64,000 nucleotides of DNA. It comes from Deltaproteobacteria bacterium (lineage in GTDB: Bacteria; Myxococcota_A; UBA9160; UBA4427). This document shows, in pieces, positions 9,201-16,363 of the stretch. The notes beneath the pieces are model-generated. The model saw only the letters and a program-made list of their open reading frames with translations. It did no database searches and was not told the DNA's origin. The first letter of the stretch is position 1. Each line of letters begins with the position of its first letter. The stretch lies in assembly GCA_029261855.1 (NCBI GenBank), contig JAJDAN010000042.1, positions 152,295-216,294 of the forward strand, written 5' to 3'. The position numbers and the translations under genes are program-made.

Positions 9201-9740
9201 GTCAGCTTCGGTGGCCTGTACGAGAAGGCCGACGGCGATTTCGACGGCTCGTCGCTGTCGGGCTACGCCGAGGCCGGCCTGGCGTCTCTCGAGCTCGCCG
9301 AGTTCTTCTTCCAGCCGTCGGCGTCCTTTCAGTACACCTACGTCGACACGGAAGAGTTCACCGAGACCGGCGCGCCCGGCCTCAACCTGAACGTCGACAG
9401 CGAGAACTTCAGCTCCATCGTCACGAACCTGGGGGTTCGCGTGTACCGGCCCTTCTCGATGGACCCGCGGACCGACATCGTGCCCGAGCTGCGGGTGCGC
9501 TGGGCACACGAATTCGGCGACCTCGACCGCAACGTCGCGGCGCGCTTCGACGACGTGACCACCGGCCCGGCGCTATTCGAAGTCAAGGGAGCGGAGGTCG
9601 GCCGGGACGTGGCCGTCGTCGGCGTCGGCTGGACCGTGGTCGGCGAGGGGAACGTCAGCCTCAGCCTGAACTACGACGCGACCCTCAATGAGGACATCGT
9701 CGCCCACACGGCCACCCTCGGCGTCCTGATCTACTGGTAG
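6240..9740 (+). CDS. Autotransporter, Gly-rich passenger with PATR repeats and C-terminal barrel
   Basis: 1166 aa. A signal peptide (about residues 1-31, cleavage after VRAA) is followed by a short beta-helical part and a very Gly-rich stretch (roughly residues 115-330) dominated by GGxGG and GGGG runs. Next come three passenger-associated transport repeats of the type GTGTVALSGDNSYTG (near 410-620), whose consensus is typical of autotransporter beta-helices. A linker with two cysteines leads to a C-terminal autotransporter barrel (about 880-1166) ending in an aromatic residue, LIYW. The product should be a surface-displayed or released adhesin-like protein (type Va secretion). The Gly-rich part resembles low-complexity adhesive or matrix proteins. 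No protease triad is evident. Long open frames on the reverse strand here are composition artefacts. Confidence 0.93.
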   Translation: MRSCARSWQAIAAVSGLAFAIVFSAGPVRAADFTVSNTDELRQAILDINEVPDPSTPHNITLSSNITLNSSLTPIASNVNIRGANFTLSGDSRFQVFFVDSGTVNISNLTISNGLAAGGNGGVGRAGGGLGAGGGLFVNTNAVVSVADVVFRNNAARGGDGGVDAGPNVGGGGGGLHGNGGDFGGGGGGYNGDGGTDGGGGGGLEGNGFPGAPIGNGNGGGEFDDGDGGRGNPIAGGQGENGAEFEGGGFGSNGGTGGRFGGGGGGREIGGGDGGDFGGGGGSGDPGDEDDETPVIGGVGGRGGFGGGGGGSSNATPSDGGFGGGNGTVTGTGGAGSSLGGAVFVRTGGELQIVTSADGDITTNNSVQRALVGSGTPDVAGSDLYLMNGVTTEFVVGTGVTSTLRGSVAGDGGLRKDGEGTLVLAGSNSFTGDSTVMQGVLQGTTGSFPGDIVVESGAIVRFEQSNAGSYSGVLSGAGGLEKSGTGTVALSGDNSYTGPTVIDEGVLSVSTDTLPGATNTLVNVDGTLRFEQNFNGSFGAPITGDGTLDKAGSGRVTLLADYGTWAGTTTVRGGELDLGGAAILGGTVDVRTNGRLAGNGRATGDVSVAGTLAPGSAGTIDTLTIDGDLTVDDSATFEVDVQDAANASDQVDVGGQATLSGNSLVTVIPASGDYSTTRVYDILFASGGISGIPSVQNDFCFFTTGLGIAGNTLQLTLTEDLQLDGACSQSKNQRAVGSALVLDDVIDDPELMEVRDSLNVLTQSEVPHALDQMGGEGLAGFGNARLAVATQFLGALSQRMRHPDASDGAHDDGGVPYPLSMTRPLLPSLGTNAALAGSLDASSITTAMALPGVAANGRRHASPFSFVSLRGESGLGGWLDGFATFASIEGTGGGTAGAPTNQLPDGTHDTDFNLYGTSGGVDWSITDSVMLGAAAGYTRSKLSVSDLTTWGTGDTFQGAVYGAFSTDLFYLGGVARYAYTTMETTRRVSFGGLYEKADGDFDGSSLSGYAEAGLASLELAEFFFQPSASFQYTYVDTEEFTETGAPGLNLNVDSENFSSIVTNLGVRVYRPFSMDPRTDIVPELRVRWAHEFGDLDRNVAARFDDVTTGPALFEVKGAEVGRDVAVVGVGWTVVGEGNVSLSLNYDATLNEDIVAHTATLGVLIYW

Positions 9741-9774
9741 GCGGCGGGTCGACCGGCGGCAGCCCGCCGCTGGG

Positions 9775-10194
9775 TCAGTGGACCGTTTGCCCGGAGAACA
9801 GCTCGGTCAGCACGTCGCGAACGCGCAGCTCCGACAGACCGGGCTTGACCTCGAAGTAGCGGACCTCGAAGTCCGGAGCGGTCATCGACGGGAACTCGTC
9901 CGAGAAGTCCGTAATCAGTCGACCGAAGACTTCCTCGGCCCTGCCGGAATCGAGGTCGGCAAGATGGATCACCGCCCGCTCCCGCGTCATGCGGAAGATC
10001 GCGTCTTCCACACGCAACGCGCTCTGCAGGAACGCTACGAACTCGGGGAACGACGAGTCGCCCTCCCGGGCCGCCAGGCCGAGCACCACAGAGGGCACGG
10101 CGTGCTCTCGGGCGAGATCGCGCGCTCGGTCGAGTAGACCCCGCAGTCGTCGGGGGTCGTCGTTCGTCTGTCCAGCCATCGGGTCTGCAACCAT
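9775..10194 (-). CDS. Degenerate GGDEF-like small protein
   Basis: About 139 aa if the ATG at 10194 is used (a second ATG at 10179 is equally possible). The middle reads FVAFLQSALRVEDAIFRMT followed by an AEEVFGRLI segment, which matches the spacing of a GGDEF domain (LRxxDxxxR, active site, AxxxxxRL) but the GG(D/E)EF active site itself is absent, so it should not make c-di-GMP. It may be a degenerate nucleotide-sensing domain or an unrelated look-alike. It is convergent with the autotransporter (34-base gap) and divergent from heme A synthase; the 123-base gap between 10195 and 10317 must hold both promoters. Confidence 0.6.
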   Translation of the reverse strand: MVADPMAGQTNDDPRRLRGLLDRARDLAREHAVPSVVLGLAAREGDSSFPEFVAFLQSALRVEDAIFRMTRERAVIHLADLDSGRAEEVFGRLITDFSDEFPSMTAPDFEVRYFEVKPGLSELRVRDVLTELFSGQTVH

Positions 10195-10317
10195 AACACC
10201 GGCTCTATCGTCCCCGATCCGCGGAATCTGAAGGATTCGTGTCGGCCCCGAGGGGTTCACGTTGGCGCACCGAACCGGTTTTCCTACGGTTGGACGCCCT
10301 CTTCGGAGACCCTTCGG

Positions 10318-11232
10318 TTGGCTCAGGACCCGGACGACTTCCCGCAACGCGCACGCAGGCTCGCGCGCGCCTTCGCGTGCATCACCGCACTCACCTACGG
10401 CCTGATCGTGGTCGGCGCACTCGTTCGCGCACACGGCGCCGGACTCGCCTGTCCCGACTGGCCGCTGTGCTTCGGAGAAGTCGTTCCGCAGTTCGACGTG
10501 CGCGTCGCCTTCGAGTGGGGCCACCGCGCGATTGCGGGCAGCATCTCGCTGCTGTTCCTCGCGGCTTCCGTCGCGGCCCTGCGCGACCCGGTCTTGCGCC
10601 CCGCCCTGCTCGGAAAGATCGTGCTGACCGGCGCTCTGCTCGCGCTGCAGATCCTGCTGGGCGCCCTCACCGTCTGGCAGCTGCTGGCGTCGTGGACCGT
10701 CACGTCACACCTGCTGACGGGCAACGCCTTCGCCCTCGGCCTGGCGTTCATCACGCGTGCCCTGTTCCACCTGGCTTCGCCGCCCGCACCGCGACCCGCC
10801 GTGAGCACGGTCACGAGGGCTACGGTCACCGCGACCGCGGCGTTGCTGGTGCTGCAGATGGTCCTCGGCGGACTGGTTGCCTCCCGCTACTCGGGGCTCG
10901 CCTGCACCGAGTGGCCGACCTGCAACGATGGCGTCTGGTTCCCGGGCTGGGCCGGGGCCCTCGGCATCCACCTCTTCCATCGGCTCGTCGCCTATGCGCT
11001 GACCGTGGCAATCGCCGTCAGCGCCTGGCGCAGCCGCGGTAGCCCGGTGCTCGGCCGCCTGCTCGCAGTTGCCTTCGGTCTCGTGCTCGCTCAGGTGGCG
11101 GTCGGGGTCGCGAACGTCCTGCTGCGGCTGCCCGTCGAGGTCACCGGGCTTCACTCGGCGCTGGCGGCCGGCCTCGTCCTGACCGTGGCACTGGCCCTGG
11201 CCGAGGCCTGGCGCGGGGCGCCGACCCGCTGA
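10318..11232 (+). CDS. ctaA: Heme A synthase (COX15/CtaA family)
   Basis: 304 aa, eight membrane helices in two related four-helix halves. Each half opens with the same family motif: GAGLACPDWPLC near residue 40 and YSGLACTEWPTC near residue 190. Four conserved histidines that ligate the hemes are present in EWGHRA, TSHLLTG, LFHRLVAY and GLHSAL. The enzyme oxidises the C8 methyl of heme O to give heme A for aa3-type cytochrome oxidase, in the inner membrane. The start is TTG at 10318 with GGAGA eight bases before it. No ctaB is adjacent, but a DUF420 membrane protein near 62 kb belongs to a family often seen with oxidase assembly genes. Confidence 0.93.
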   Translation: MAQDPDDFPQRARRLARAFACITALTYGLIVVGALVRAHGAGLACPDWPLCFGEVVPQFDVRVAFEWGHRAIAGSISLLFLAASVAALRDPVLRPALLGKIVLTGALLALQILLGALTVWQLLASWTVTSHLLTGNAFALGLAFITRALFHLASPPAPRPAVSTVTRATVTATAALLVLQMVLGGLVASRYSGLACTEWPTCNDGVWFPGWAGALGIHLFHRLVAYALTVAIAVSAWRSRGSPVLGRLLAVAFGLVLAQVAVGVANVLLRLPVEVTGLHSALAAGLVLTVALALAEAWRGAPTR

Positions 11233-11275
11233 CACCCTGAGCACCCCTGGGCGCACGGTGCTACAACCACCGCCC

Positions 11276-11752
11276 ATGCGCTCCTTTCAGGTCTTTGCCG
11301 CCATGTCTCCCGAAGACGCCGAGGCGTTCTTCGCCCGCATCAAGGAATCGTCGCCGGCGATCTTCACGCAGTCGGTGCACGCGGCCAGCGCGGCCTTGAA
11401 GAGCCGCCCGGCCTTCCTGCTCAAGCAGTCGTTTCCCAAGCAGGCGTCCGCCGTTCGACGAGCCTTGTCCCGCGTCGCCTCGAATCCCCTCGCTGACGAG
11501 ACCCTGGCGCTCTACTTCCTCGAAGTCCGCAAAGACCTGCTCACCGAATGGCTCGACACCGCCGGCGTCGAGCACGAAGACGGCGCGCTGAAGGAAGACT
11601 CTCCGCGCGAGCCCGACCCCGACAGCCTGCGCGCCGCCGTCGACAAGTTCCGCAGCGTCGACGACGACCCGGACCGTCTGCTGCTGCTGCGCGCGTACGC
11701 CGCACAGGCTTCCGTCGAGTGGCCCACCCTGGAAGCGCTGATCACGAGCTAG
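11276..11752 (+). CDS. Hypothetical protein, 158 aa
   Basis: I do not recognise this protein. It starts MRSFQVFAAMSPEDAEAFF and is predicted mostly helical, soluble, with a Lys/Arg/Ala-rich first half (SRPAFLLKQSFPKQASAVR near residue 40) and an acidic second half (EDGALKEDSPREPDPD). No signal peptide, membrane segment or metal motif is seen. Codon third positions are strongly GC-rich as in true genes here. It follows heme A synthase by 43 bases on the same strand and ends just before a strong hairpin. An in-frame GTG six codons upstream (11258) is an alternative start. Confidence 0.7.
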   Translation: MRSFQVFAAMSPEDAEAFFARIKESSPAIFTQSVHAASAALKSRPAFLLKQSFPKQASAVRRALSRVASNPLADETLALYFLEVRKDLLTEWLDTAGVEHEDGALKEDSPREPDPDSLRAAVDKFRSVDDDPDRLLLLRAYAAQASVEWPTLEALITS

Positions 11753-11754
11753 GA

Positions 11755-11792
11755 GCCTGTTTCCCCAAGACTGCGTCTTGGGGAATACAGGC
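11755..11792. terminator. Long hairpin between convergent genes
   Basis: An 11-bp perfect stem (TTCCCCAAGAC / GTCTTGGGGAA) around a TGC loop is extended by a second helix (GCCTGT / ACAGGC) after one bulged base, giving 17 paired bases. It sits three bases after the 158-aa gene and 15 before the end of the reverse-strand SDR, so it probably ends transcription in both directions, although there is no clear T-run. Confidence 0.8.
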
Positions 11793-11807
11793 GACGACGC
11801 GCCGAGC

Positions 11808-12725
11808 TCAGGCCTCGCCCTTGAACGACTTCGCGATCATCCCCATCTCGTCCCCGATGCTGTTCGGGATCGTGTAGCCCTCGGTGTCCCGGATCTGATC
11901 CAGGTTCGCCTGGACGTCTTCCGCGCTCACCACCGAGCCGGCACCACCCGGAGCCATCCAACCGGGACAGGCCCCGACGAAGATGCGGGCGAAGCGGCCC
12001 CCGCCCACCGAGTAGATCTCGTGGGTATGCGGGTTTGCCTCGGACGCGAGGTAGGTCACCAGCGGCGTCACGCAGTCGGGGGCCAGGGAGTCCGCCAGCG
12101 GGCCGAGCAGGTTTTCCGTGAGGCGGGTCTTGGCGATCGGCGCGATCACGTTCGACTTGATGTCGTACTTCGCACCCTCGACGGCGAGCACGTTCGACAG
12201 GCCGACGAGGCCCATCTTCGCCGCGCCGTAGTTGGTCTGGCCGAAGTTGCCGAAGATCCCCGCCGCCGACGCGGTGAACACGAAGCGGCCGTAGCCGTTG
12301 TCCTTCATGTTGCGGAACGCGGGCTGGGAAACGAAGAACGCACCCTTCAGGTGTACGTCGATGACGATCTCGAGCTCTTGCGGGGTGAGCTTTGCGAAGG
12401 TCTTGTCCCGCAGGATCCCCGCATTGTTGATGACGATGTCGACCTTGCCGAAATTGTCGATGGCGGTCTGCACGATGGCCTCGCCACCCTCGGGTGTGGC
12501 CACGGAATCGTGGTTCGAGACCGCCGTGCCGCCCGCCTCCTCGATTTCCTTGACGACCTGGTCGGCCATGCTCGCGGAGGCACCGGTGCCGTCCATGGCG
12601 CCGCCGAGGTCGTTCACGACCACCTTGGCACCGCGCTTGGCGAACTCGAGGGCGTAGGTCTTGCCAAGACCGCCGCCGGCGCCGGTCACGATCGCCACGC
12701 GGTCATCGAATCGGATCTCACTCAT
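11808..12725 (-). CDS. SDR, (3R)-hydroxyacyl-CoA dehydrogenase (MFE-2/HSD17B4 type)
   Basis: 305 aa, classical short-chain dehydrogenase with TGAGGGLGKTYAL (cofactor loop, residues 14-26), NNAG, a catalytic Ser in TASAAGIFG and YGAAK. The extended N-terminal FAKRGAKVVVNDLGG and the roughly 50-residue C-terminal extension mark the subfamily seen as the dehydrogenase domain of peroxisomal multifunctional enzyme 2, which oxidises (3R)-hydroxyacyl-CoA during beta-oxidation of branched or sterol-derived acyl-CoAs. Here it stands alone without hydratase or SCP2 domains. The ATG at 12725 is preceded by AAAGGAAAG. The acyl-CoA degradation cluster lies 35 kb away in this window. Confidence 0.88.
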   Translation of the reverse strand: MSEIRFDDRVAIVTGAGGGLGKTYALEFAKRGAKVVVNDLGGAMDGTGASASMADQVVKEIEEAGGTAVSNHDSVATPEGGEAIVQTAIDNFGKVDIVINNAGILRDKTFAKLTPQELEIVIDVHLKGAFFVSQPAFRNMKDNGYGRFVFTASAAGIFGNFGQTNYGAAKMGLVGLSNVLAVEGAKYDIKSNVIAPIAKTRLTENLLGPLADSLAPDCVTPLVTYLASEANPHTHEIYSVGGGRFARIFVGACPGWMAPGGAGSVVSAEDVQANLDQIRDTEGYTIPNSIGDEMGMIAKSFKGEA

Positions 12726-12936
12726 CGTCAGTCTTTCCTTTCGGGTCGCTGGGGGGCGTGCGGTGGATGCCCGGCCCCGGGAGACGCGCGAGAATAGCGA
12801 AGGCATCCCCGCCGAGCCGCACGCCGCAGATCCCCGCTGACCGCTGTAACCGCTGCCGACACCCGTTCCGTATGGCTCGCCGTCCGTCGTTCGACCGGAA
12901 GGAACCACGGGGAACCGAGAGGGACCGAGACGTCCA

Positions 12937-13929
12937 GTGGATTCGCTACCGAATTTCGAGAAGACCCTGGAGGGCCATGGCCTCGACCGCCCGCGTCGCG
13001 CGCGGATCACTACCCTCCAGGTCAACATCGGTTTCCAGTGCAACCTCGCCTGCCACCATTGCCATGTGGAGTCCGGCCCGCTGCGGCGCGAGGCCATGGG
13101 CCCGCGGGAGATCGACCGCGTGCTCAGCCTGCTCGAGCGCCACCCGGGAATCGAGGTGCTCGACATCACGGGCGGGGCACCCGAGCTGCACCCGGCGTTC
13201 CGACGACTCGTGCAGGCGGCGCGCGCGCTCGGCCGGCGGGTGATCGACCGCTGCAACCTGACCGTGCTGTTCGAGCCCGGCCAGGAAGACACGGCGGAAT
13301 TCCTCGCAGGGAATCAGGTCGAGATCGTCGCGTCGCTCCCCTGTTACACGCTCGAGAACGTCGAGGCGCAGCGCGGGCGAGGCGTCTTCGACCCGAGCAT
13401 CGCGGCACTGCAACGCCTCAACCGCCTGCGCTATGGCATGCCCGACGGCGGGCTCCGCCTCGACCTCGTCTACAACCCGGTCGGCGCCTTTCTCCCGCCG
13501 CCCCAGGCCGAACTCGAGGCGCGCTACCACCGCGAGCTCGCAGAACGCTTCGGGATCTCGTTCCACCGCCTGATCGCGATCACCAACATGCCGATCAAGC
13601 GTTTCCTCCGCGAGCTCGTCCGCGAGGGACGAGAGGCGGAATACCTGTCGCTGCTTGCGAACAGCTTCAACCCGAAGACCGTCGACGGCTTGATGTGCCG
13701 AACCACCTTGTCCATAGACCACGCGGGCATGCTGCACGACTGCGACTTCAACCTGGCTCTCGGCATCGGAACGGCTGGCGAGGCTCGCAGCATCTTCGAC
13801 GTGGACGATCTCGACGCCCTCACCGACAATCCGATCGCGACGGGACGTCATTGCCTCGGCTGTACGGCAGGAGCCGGGTCCAGCTGTGGCGGGGTGCTCG
13901 TCGACGCCGCTGCGCAGGAGGCTTCATGA
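12937..13929 (+). CDS. arsS: Radical SAM protein, ArsS (arsenosugar biosynthesis) family
   Basis: 330 aa. The 4Fe-4S cluster motif is CNLACHHC (Cys35, Cys39, Cys42), followed by VLDITGGAPELHP, the SAM-binding GGxPE-like element. The C-terminus carries more cysteines (MCRT, HDCDFN, HCLGCTAGAGSSC), forming an auxiliary cluster region as in the ArsS family. ArsS-type enzymes are implicated in adding a 5'-deoxyadenosyl group to dimethylarsinous acid in arsenosugar-precursor synthesis, though many homologues have no tested role. The start is GTG at 12937. It overlaps the next gene by ATGA, forming an operon with a TVP38 protein and a flavoprotein disulfide reductase. A 211-base gap separates it from the divergent SDR. 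Confidence 0.88.
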   Translation: MDSLPNFEKTLEGHGLDRPRRARITTLQVNIGFQCNLACHHCHVESGPLRREAMGPREIDRVLSLLERHPGIEVLDITGGAPELHPAFRRLVQAARALGRRVIDRCNLTVLFEPGQEDTAEFLAGNQVEIVASLPCYTLENVEAQRGRGVFDPSIAALQRLNRLRYGMPDGGLRLDLVYNPVGAFLPPPQAELEARYHRELAERFGISFHRLIAITNMPIKRFLRELVREGREAEYLSLLANSFNPKTVDGLMCRTTLSIDHAGMLHDCDFNLALGIGTAGEARSIFDVDDLDALTDNPIATGRHCLGCTAGAGSSCGGVLVDAAAQEAS

Positions 13930-14735
13930 CTGACGACGCGACGGCAGACACAGCGGGGGAGAAGCCAGGGCGACGGTCCCAACTGCTGAAGGTCGCAGGC
14001 GGCATCGTCGCGATCGCCGCGGTCCTGTTGCTGGCGCGGGAAGCCGGCCAGTACGTTCCTGCCCTGGCGGAATGGGTAGACGGCCTGGGCTTCTGGGGAC
14101 CCCTCGCATTCATCCTCGCCTACGCGGTCGCTGTCGTGGCGTTCGTGCCCGGTGCGCTGCTCACCCTGGCGGGCGGCGCCATCTTCGACCTGTTGTGGGG
14201 CACCGTCTACGTCTTCATCGCGGCGGTCCTGGGTTCGTCGGCGGCGTTCCTCGTGTCGCGCTACCTGGCGCGTGGCGCCGTGGAAAAACGGCTGCAGGGG
14301 AACGCGCGCTTCGACGCGCTCGACCGCGCCATCGCCGGCCAGGGCCTGAAGATCGTGTTCTTGTTGCGCCTGTCTCCGGCCTTTCCGTTCTCGTTCCTCA
14401 ACTACGCGATCGGCCTCACCCGCATCAGCTTCCGCGACTATCTGCTGGCGTCCGTCGGCATGCTCCCGGGAACGGTGCTCTACGTCTACTACGGCAAGCT
14501 CGCGGGGGATGTCGCCGCACTGGCGAGCGGCACGGCGACCGAACGCGGTGCGGGCTACTACGCCGTGCTCGGCATCGGCCTGCTGGCCACCGTGGCCGTC
14601 ACGGCGCTGGTCACCCGGATTGCACGTCGCGCCCTGCAAGAGGCGACCGACTCCAATCTGGCCGCAGGCGCTGATCTGACCGCAGGCGCCGATTCAGCCG
14701 CCGCAGGCGCGGCGGGCGAGGAGAGCACCGAATGA
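13926..14735 (+). CDS. TVP38/TMEM64 (SNARE-associated) family membrane protein
   Basis: 269 aa with about six hydrophobic segments. The family core is visible as FVPGALLTLAGGAIFD near residue 77 and FLLRLSPAFPFSFLNYAIGL near residue 145, the paired re-entrant loops of DedA/VTT proteins, which are proposed lipid scramblases or small-solute transporters. The C-terminal 30 residues are an Ala/Gly/Asp low-complexity tail built on a repeated GCAGGCGC-containing DNA unit. Its ATG overlaps the stop of the ArsS-like gene (ATGA) and its stop overlaps the reductase start (ATGA), so all three are coupled. TVP38 proteins frequently neighbour MerA-like reductases; what is moved across the membrane is unknown. 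Confidence 0.88.
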   Translation: MTDDATADTAGEKPGRRSQLLKVAGGIVAIAAVLLLAREAGQYVPALAEWVDGLGFWGPLAFILAYAVAVVAFVPGALLTLAGGAIFDLLWGTVYVFIAAVLGSSAAFLVSRYLARGAVEKRLQGNARFDALDRAIAGQGLKIVFLLRLSPAFPFSFLNYAIGLTRISFRDYLLASVGMLPGTVLYVYYGKLAGDVAALASGTATERGAGYYAVLGIGLLATVAVTALVTRIARRALQEATDSNLAAGADLTAGADSAAAGAAGEESTE

Positions 14736-16264
14736 CCCTCCAGCACGACTCCTGGGACGAGACGCTCCTGGGCAACGTCCATCCCCGGGACTGGACGAAC
14801 CCGAGGCCCGCGAGCCGCTACGACCTCGTCGCCATCGGCGCCGGGACGGCGGGATTGATCGCCGCATCGGGAGCCGCGGGCCTCGGAGCGCGAGTCGCGT
14901 TGATCGAACGCACCCACATGGGGGGCGACTGCTTGAACGTCGGTTGCGTTCCGTCCAAGGCGCTGCTGCGTTCGGCCCACGTGGCGGCCGAGGTGCGCGA
15001 TGCGGGCCGCTACGGCATTCGAGTACCCGGCGACATCGAGGTCGACTTCCCGGCGGTCATGCGCCGCATGAGAGAGGTGCGAGCGAGCATCAGCCCCGTG
15101 GACTCGGTGGCGCGCTATTCCGGTGAGCTCGGCATCGACGTCTTCCTCGGCGACGCGCGCTTCGCGAACCCCGGCGAGATCGAGGTCGACGGCGCGCGCT
15201 TGCGCTTCAAGAAGGCCGTCATCGCCACGGGTGCACGGCCCTTCGTGCCGCCGATCGACGGACTCGAGGACGCCGGCTACCAGACGAACGAGACGATCTT
15301 CGACCTCGAGAAGCTGCCACAGCGGCTGCTCGTGCTCGGCGGCGGGCCCATCGGTTGCGAGCTGGCTCAGGCGTTTCGACGCTTCGGGTCGAAGGTCACG
15401 CTGGTCGAGATGGGTGAGCAGTTCCTGGCGCGGGAAGACCCCGACGCGGCGGCGATCCTGCGCGATGCGTTCGAGCGCGACGGCATCGACGTCCGACTCG
15501 GGACGACGTTGCGCAAGGTCTCCGGCGCCGCGGTCTCGGGCAACGGGACCACCGTCGACAAGATCGTGACCCTCGAATCGTCCGACGGCACCAGCGAGAC
15601 GCTCGCGGTCGACGACATCCTGGTCGCGGTCGGTCGCGTACCGAACGTCGCGGGAATGGGGCTCGAGGAAGCGGGTGTCGAGTTCGACGCCCGCACGGGG
15701 GTCACCGTCGACGACCACCTGCGCACCACCAGCCGCCGCATCTTCGCCGCGGGCGATGTCGCTCTCCGCACCCAGTTCACCCACGCCGCTGACTATTCCG
15801 CGCGCATCGTGATCCAGAATGCGCTGTTCTTCGGCCGCAAGAAGCTGTCGGCCCTGAACATCCCCTGGTGCACCTACACGTCCCCGGAGATCGCCCACGT
15901 CGGTCTGTATCCGCGGGACGCCGAGGCGCAGGGAATCGAGATCGACAGCTACCAGCGCGACCTCCGTGAGGTCGACCGCGCCATCGCCGAGGGCAACCCC
16001 GAGGGCTTCGTCAAGATCCACACCCGCAAGGGCGGCGACAAGATCGTCGGTGCCACGATCGTCGCGCAGCACGCGGGCGATCTGATCAGCGAGGTCAGCG
16101 TGGCGATGGCCGCCGGGCTCGGTCTCGGAGGAATCTCGAACGTCATTCACCCCTACCCCACCCAGGCGGACGCCATCCGGCAGGCGGGCGGGGCCTATAC
16201 GCGCACGAGACTGACGCCAGGAATCGAACGCGTATTCGGCTGGATCCTGCGGCTGCAGCGCTAG
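14732..16264 (+). CDS. Class I pyridine nucleotide-disulfide oxidoreductase (MerA-like)
   Basis: 510 aa. FAD-binding GAGTAG at 36-41, redox-active disulfide in CLNVGC (Cys67/Cys72), an NAD(P)H-binding GGGPIGCELAQ near residue 205, the second FAD motif IFAAGDVAL, and a C-terminal dimerisation domain. The active-site HxxxxE of lipoamide/mercuric reductases reads HPYPTQAD, so the acid is shifted or replaced. There is no N-terminal heavy-metal domain and no C-terminal vicinal cysteine pair, so mercury reduction is unlikely. A thiol, arsenic or small-disulfide substrate would fit the ArsS-like partner. The first 25 residues are an extension relative to MerA. Last gene of the three-gene operon. Confidence 0.88.
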   Translation: MTLQHDSWDETLLGNVHPRDWTNPRPASRYDLVAIGAGTAGLIAASGAAGLGARVALIERTHMGGDCLNVGCVPSKALLRSAHVAAEVRDAGRYGIRVPGDIEVDFPAVMRRMREVRASISPVDSVARYSGELGIDVFLGDARFANPGEIEVDGARLRFKKAVIATGARPFVPPIDGLEDAGYQTNETIFDLEKLPQRLLVLGGGPIGCELAQAFRRFGSKVTLVEMGEQFLAREDPDAAAILRDAFERDGIDVRLGTTLRKVSGAAVSGNGTTVDKIVTLESSDGTSETLAVDDILVAVGRVPNVAGMGLEEAGVEFDARTGVTVDDHLRTTSRRIFAAGDVALRTQFTHAADYSARIVIQNALFFGRKKLSALNIPWCTYTSPEIAHVGLYPRDAEAQGIEIDSYQRDLREVDRAIAEGNPEGFVKIHTRKGGDKIVGATIVAQHAGDLISEVSVAMAAGLGLGGISNVIHPYPTQADAIRQAGGAYTRTRLTPGIERVFGWILRLQR

Positions 16265-16363
16265 AGGGCGCTCGCGCGTCGACCTTGACCGGACGCTACC
16301 AACGGGGACCGGCAACGAAGTCGGGACCTCAGCAGCCGAGTCCGGTCGGACGATGAGACCGTC

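Noticed and set aside
6120..9509. A 1129-codon open frame on the reverse strand opposite the autotransporter
   Set aside because: It is the antisense of the Gly-rich coding sequence, with Arg/Ala/Val-rich low-complexity translation and no family features. GC-rich DNA commonly leaves such frames open.
14732..16264. Mercuric reductase of a mer operon
   Set aside because: It lacks the N-terminal metal domain and the C-terminal Cys pair, and no merR, merT or merP is nearby.
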